DNA from: Deltaproteobacteria bacterium UBA6967
GTDB taxonomy: Bacteria; SAR324; NAC60-12
DNA: 9,599 nucleotides
NCBI GenBank assembly: GCA_002450295.1
Contig: DJYX01000221.1
Coordinates: 1 to 9,599 of the forward strand
Direction of reading: 5' to 3'
Positions 7,000 through 9,599 of this stretch are shown here, one piece after another (position 1 is the first letter of the stretch; every line of letters starts with the position of its first letter). The position numbers were made by a program, and so were the translations under genes. A model generated the notes under the pieces. That model was not told the origin of the DNA. It saw only the letters and a program-made list of their open reading frames with translations, and ran no database searches.

Positions 7000-7704
7000 A
7001 TGAGTACTAGAAAAATGACACAATCAAATGAGCAATCGCTTCAAGCCTTGAAAGCACTGGATACCCCTACGGTTTGCAATGCGATCGAGGCCGTGTATCC
7101 AAATCGAAGAAACCGGGGCTTCACGATTCGCCCATTTACCTGCTCGCGTCCCTCTTTGCCTTCTATCGTGGGGTATGCACGAACTGCTAGATTACGAGCA
7201 ATGCATCAGCCCACAGATGCCTGGAACCGAGATAGTTACTACAGCTATGTGGCTGAAGGAGGCCCTGTGCCCAGTATTTCTGTGATCCAGGATCTGGACG
7301 AAATGCCGGGCTACGGTTCGTTTTGGGGAGAGGTGAATAGTAATTTGCACTATGGTCTTGGTTGCTTGGGGGTCATTACCAATGGTTGTGTTCGAGACAT
7401 CCCAGATGCCCAGGATAAGTTTCAAATGCTGGCTGGAATGGTTAATCCATCACATGCTTGGGTGCACCTTGTGGACTGGGGGCAGTCGGTGACCGTCCAT
7501 GGTATGGATGTCGAGGATGGAGATTTGATTCATGCAGATATGCACGGTGCGGTGGTTGTTCCCCAAGACGGAATTCAGGAAATTGTTGAGATGGCCCAGA
7601 AGATTTTTGATAAGGAGCGGATCCTGATCAACGCCAGTCAACAACCGGGCTTTAACATGGAAAAACTGCGGGAAGCCTGGAAAAACATGGCTGAATTCCA
7701 TTGA
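7000..7704 (+). CDS. RraA/HMG-aldolase-family protein
   Basis: The 234-residue protein matches the RraA family, which includes 4-hydroxy-4-methyl-2-oxoglutarate (HMG/CHA) aldolases and the regulator of RNase E; older annotations call it 'dimethylmenaquinone methyltransferase'. LDTPTVCNAI (20-29) is the usual N-terminal motif. WGEVNS (109-114) and TNGCVRDIPD (127-136) supply the G...R-D-x2-D pattern of metal-dependent aldolases (Arg132, Asp133, Asp136). VHGMDVEDGDLIHADMHGAVVVPQ is the C-terminal signature. Retention of the R-D-x2-D residues favours an aldolase or decarboxylase over a purely regulatory role. It follows the dehydrogenase closely, so the two may act in one catabolic route (inference). 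No strong ribosome site supports either ATG 7000 or the in-frame ATG 7015. Confidence 0.9.
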   Translation: MSTRKMTQSNEQSLQALKALDTPTVCNAIEAVYPNRRNRGFTIRPFTCSRPSLPSIVGYARTARLRAMHQPTDAWNRDSYYSYVAEGGPVPSISVIQDLDEMPGYGSFWGEVNSNLHYGLGCLGVITNGCVRDIPDAQDKFQMLAGMVNPSHAWVHLVDWGQSVTVHGMDVEDGDLIHADMHGAVVVPQDGIQEIVEMAQKIFDKERILINASQQPGFNMEKLREAWKNMAEFH

Positions 7705-7709
7705 GCCCA

Positions 7710-7802
7710 ATGCTTCATCCAACCATTAAAAAATATCTGCCGATTCTACTGGTTCTGGCCGTAGTGGACCTAGTTTGTTTAATTTTTCTGTTCGTGATCT
7801 GA
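7710..7802 (+). CDS. 30-codon single-transmembrane reading frame, in frame with the next gene
   Basis: ATG 7710 lies five bases after the RraA-like stop (7702-7704) and opens 30 codons ending at TGA 7800-7802. The product starts MLHPTIKKYLP, basic and polar, and continues as one strongly hydrophobic helix to its last residue, with a single Asp at position 20 in the middle. From the TGA the same frame continues through ten sense codons (AVPTERCRHK) straight into the ATG at 7833. It is therefore either a membrane microprotein coupled to the RraA-like gene, or the detached signal/anchor of the pentapeptide protein. Neither ATG 7710 nor ATG 7833 has a strong Shine-Dalgarno. Confidence 0.45.
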   Translation: MLHPTIKKYLPILLVLAVVDLVCLIFLFVI

Positions 7803-7832
7803 GCTGTTCCAACTGAAAGATGTAGACACAAA

Positions 7833-8600
7833 ATGAAACACCACGATCCTGAGCACTTGCGTCAACTTCTGGAGACCAAGGTTTGTCCTAAAGGCGGGTT
7901 GTTTGGTGTAGATCTTTCGAAAGCCAATTTGCCCAAAGCTGTTCTGTATTCTTCAGATCTGCGAGAAGCCAAGCTGTCCAAAGCCAATTTAGCAAAAGCA
8001 GATTTGCAGGAGGCCAATCTGGTAGGAGCAGATCTCCATGGCGCTGACTTGAATGGGGCCAATCTTCATCAAGCCAATTTGGCCCAGGCGGATTTATCGG
8101 GAACCTTGCTGTTCTTCGCTGATCTGCATGAAGCGAATGCACCAGGAGCCATCTTGAAGAATGCAGATCTGACGGAAGTCGATTTGTTGCACGCAAACCT
8201 CGAAGGAGCAGACCTCTCAGGTGCCAAATTATCTGGAGCTAAATTACGAGGTGCTAATTTGATTGGTGCTGACTTGTCGAATGCGGATCTAAGCGAAGCG
8301 AATTTGAGTGAAGCGAATTTGAGTGAGGCAGACTTGTCAGGCGCAGACCTACGAGAAGCAGATCTGAGCAAAGCTGTACTGAGCCAAGCCAAGCTAGTTG
8401 GAGCAAACTTACATCGAATCCGACTTCAAGGCGCGGACTTGACGGATGCCGATTTGACCGATGCCAACTTGTACGGTATTGACCTACGAGAGGCAATTAC
8501 AGAGAACACGCTGTTCGAAAAGGCAAAGCTTTGCAATACGATCTTGCCTGATGGCAAGGTGGAATACCGTGATTGTGAGGAAGATACGGCAGCAGAATGA
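7833..8600 (+). CDS. Pentapeptide-repeat protein
   Basis: The 255-residue protein starts with a short helix-forming head, HDPEHLRQLLETKVCP (4-19). This resembles the 'L..LL.T..CP.CDLSGANL' cap seen before pentapeptide arrays. About 40 pentapeptides of A(D/N)LXX type run from residue 26 to about 225, predicted to form a right-handed beta-helix of about ten coils. The tail LCNTILPDG....RDCE has Cys234 and Cys248, a pattern shared with the lipoprotein at 2549-3814. Translated from ATG 7833 it has no signal peptide and would be cytoplasmic. However, the frame is open upstream to the TGA at 7800, beyond which lies a hydrophobic segment in the same frame, so an original start at 7710 is possible. 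The ribosome site at 7833 is weak. Role unknown; gyrase protection and scaffolding are known roles elsewhere in the superfamily. Confidence 0.9.
   Translation: MKHHDPEHLRQLLETKVCPKGGLFGVDLSKANLPKAVLYSSDLREAKLSKANLAKADLQEANLVGADLHGADLNGANLHQANLAQADLSGTLLFFADLHEANAPGAILKNADLTEVDLLHANLEGADLSGAKLSGAKLRGANLIGADLSNADLSEANLSEANLSEADLSGADLREADLSKAVLSQAKLVGANLHRIRLQGADLTDADLTDANLYGIDLREAITENTLFEKAKLCNTILPDGKVEYRDCEEDTAAE
8295..8324 (+). repeat. Exact 15-base tandem duplication inside the pentapeptide gene
   Basis: GAAGCGAATTTGAGT occurs twice in direct succession. It encodes two identical EANLS pentads, and a diverged third copy follows. Identity at third codon positions points to recent unit duplication rather than selection on protein sequence alone. 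Confidence 0.85.
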
Positions 8601-8607
8601 GACAGTT

Positions 8608-8657
8608 GGCTTCTCTAAATAGAGGGACCTAGCGAGTGATTAACTTTTAGAGAAGTC
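8608..8657. repeat. Long-loop inverted repeat between convergent genes
   Basis: CTTCTCTAAA (8610-8619) and TTTAGAGAAG (8646-8655) are perfect inverse copies, extended on the outside by a G-T wobble and a G-C pair. The loop is 26 bases. The repeat lies between the convergent pentapeptide and GH2 genes, where a bidirectional terminator would be expected. No T-run follows on either strand, so it is not a standard intrinsic terminator. Confidence 0.35.
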
Positions 8658-8672
8658 CTGAATTTGAAAAGC

Positions 8673-9599
8673 CTAGTCTCCTAATTTTTCGATAGCTGCG
8701 ATCTGGGTCTGAACACGCCGGATACGCTGCATGTCAAATTTGATATCTCGCCGATAGGTGTAGATCCCGTTTTGCTCCTGATCAATATCGGTGAGTTGGG
8801 TATAGCAATAGCCGAACATCAGCGGATTCTGTAGCAGGATCGTACAGAGTTTTTCAAAGCGGTCATAAAACTCTTCAATATTTTTCGGCCTCTCGCCATA
8901 TCCCCAGGAGTGCCGGTGCTCATCTTCCGGGTTCCACCAAATCCCCCCAAACTCGCTGACAAAGTAGGGTTGCCCTCGGTAGGGGGTTGACCAACGTTGT
9001 TTGAGAGGCCGTCCACGATAATCTCGCAGATGAGGCCCCTCTACCTTCCACTCATTCTGATAGGGGTTCCCCTCGCCAACATGCGAGTGGTGCTCTGCAA
9101 ACTTCTCTGGATCCTGGGTGTAGTCGTGGCAGTCATACACGTCTGTTTCATGGATCCGGTGAGAGTAGCCTGATGTGTCCAGTACAGGTCGAGTTGGATC
9201 CATGGCCTTGGTCGCCAGGAACATCCCTCTTGTGATGTCGTCGAGTTGGGACATCTCCTCCATGATGGGTTCCCAAGTTTCGTTGAGAGGACACCAACCT
9301 ACAATACTTGGATGTGAATAATCCCGCTCGATAGCTTCAAGCCACTCTGTGATGTAGGAAGCAGAAAAGCTTTGATGGTGAGGAAAGCGTCCCAGGTTCG
9401 CTGCACCCCAATCCCCAAATTCTCCCCAGACCAGGTAACCCATGCGGTCAGCATGGTACAGGAAACGTTCTTCGAACACTTTCTGGTGAAGCCGCGCTCC
9501 ATTGAAACCCGCCTCTAAGCTGAGCCGAATATCTTCAACCAGATCCTCATCACGAGGAGCCGTCATCAGTCCGTCCGGGTAGTAACCTTGGTCGAGTAC
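8673..9599 (-). CDS. Glycoside hydrolase family 2 enzyme, C-terminal part (5' end outside window)
   Basis: The frame is open from position 9599 to TAG 8673-8675, giving 308 visible residues. It enters with VLDQGYYPDGLMTAP, a motif at the front of the GH2 TIM barrel, so the N-terminal sugar-binding and immunoglobulin-like domains lie outside. The barrel shows GFNGARLHQKV, YLVWGEFGDW and CPLNETWEP with the acid/base Glu at visible residue 107 (codon 9281-9279). YFVSEFGGIWW has the likely nucleophile Glu at visible residue 216. GH2 includes beta-galactosidases, beta-glucuronidases and beta-mannosidases, and the visible part does not decide between them. An internal ATG (9566) lies within the conserved motif and is not the real start. 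Both catalytic acids are present, so the enzyme is probably active. Confidence 0.92.
   Translation of the reverse strand, partial: VLDQGYYPDGLMTAPRDEDLVEDIRLSLEAGFNGARLHQKVFEERFLYHADRMGYLVWGEFGDWGAANLGRFPHHQSFSASYITEWLEAIERDYSHPSIVGWCPLNETWEPIMEEMSQLDDITRGMFLATKAMDPTRPVLDTSGYSHRIHETDVYDCHDYTQDPEKFAEHHSHVGEGNPYQNEWKVEGPHLRDYRGRPLKQRWSTPYRGQPYFVSEFGGIWWNPEDEHRHSWGYGERPKNIEEFYDRFEKLCTILLQNPLMFGYCYTQLTDIDQEQNGIYTYRRDIKFDMQRIRRVQTQIAAIEKLGD

Noticed and set aside
8295..8324. Direct repeats considered as a possible CRISPR array or minisatellite
   Set aside because: The units are contiguous 15-mers in coding phase, with no spacers, and are fully explained by pentapeptide-repeat expansion.

Overview
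The window looks like chromosomal DNA of a Gram-negative bacterium. Two genes begin with lipoprotein signal peptides, one broken gene encodes a small exported DUF2059-type protein, and the genes are closely packed on both strands at moderate GC content. TGA is an ordinary stop codon here, since several intact genes end in it. A marine or environmental proteobacterium-like host would fit, but nothing seen fixes the phylum. There are no rRNA or tRNA genes, insertion sequences or CRISPR arrays.

Layout. Positions 1-1892 (minus) hold the first 630 codons of a large multi-spanning membrane protein of the DUF2723 (TMEM260-like, glycosyltransferase-type) family, which runs off the left edge. Its leader carries a long interrupted palindrome (1923-1950). 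Positions 1996-2426 (minus) hold a DUF2059 gene broken by one frameshift. Positions 2549-3814 (minus) encode a 421-residue pentapeptide-repeat lipoprotein. Facing away from it are a four-helix membrane protein of unknown function (4029-4511) and a small cysteine-patterned lipoprotein (4600-4899). Positions 4927-5841 (minus) encode a phosphotransferase closely resembling hygromycin B phosphotransferase, APH(4). A divergent spacer leads into a plus-strand run: a short-chain dehydrogenase (6115-6939), an RraA/HMG-aldolase-family protein (7000-7704), a 30-codon transmembrane reading frame (7710-7802) and a second pentapeptide-repeat protein (7833-8600). The right edge (8673-9599, minus) is the C-terminal part of a family 2 glycoside hydrolase that enters from outside the window.

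How the genes may work together. The dehydrogenase and RraA-like genes are 60 bases apart on one strand and could catalyse steps of one carbohydrate or keto-acid pathway, with the nearby GH2 enzyme releasing sugars. This is inference from gene order. The two pentapeptide proteins share a C-terminal tail pattern (LC..T.LPD....RDCE) and are probably paralogues.

Most notable point. The 30-codon transmembrane frame just before the second pentapeptide protein is in the same reading frame as that protein. Only one TGA and ten sense codons separate them. The protein may therefore once have had, or may still have by readthrough, an N-terminal membrane or export segment. Other points of interest are the proline-led pentads in the lipoprotein, the APH(4)-like gene and the palindrome before the DUF2723 gene.
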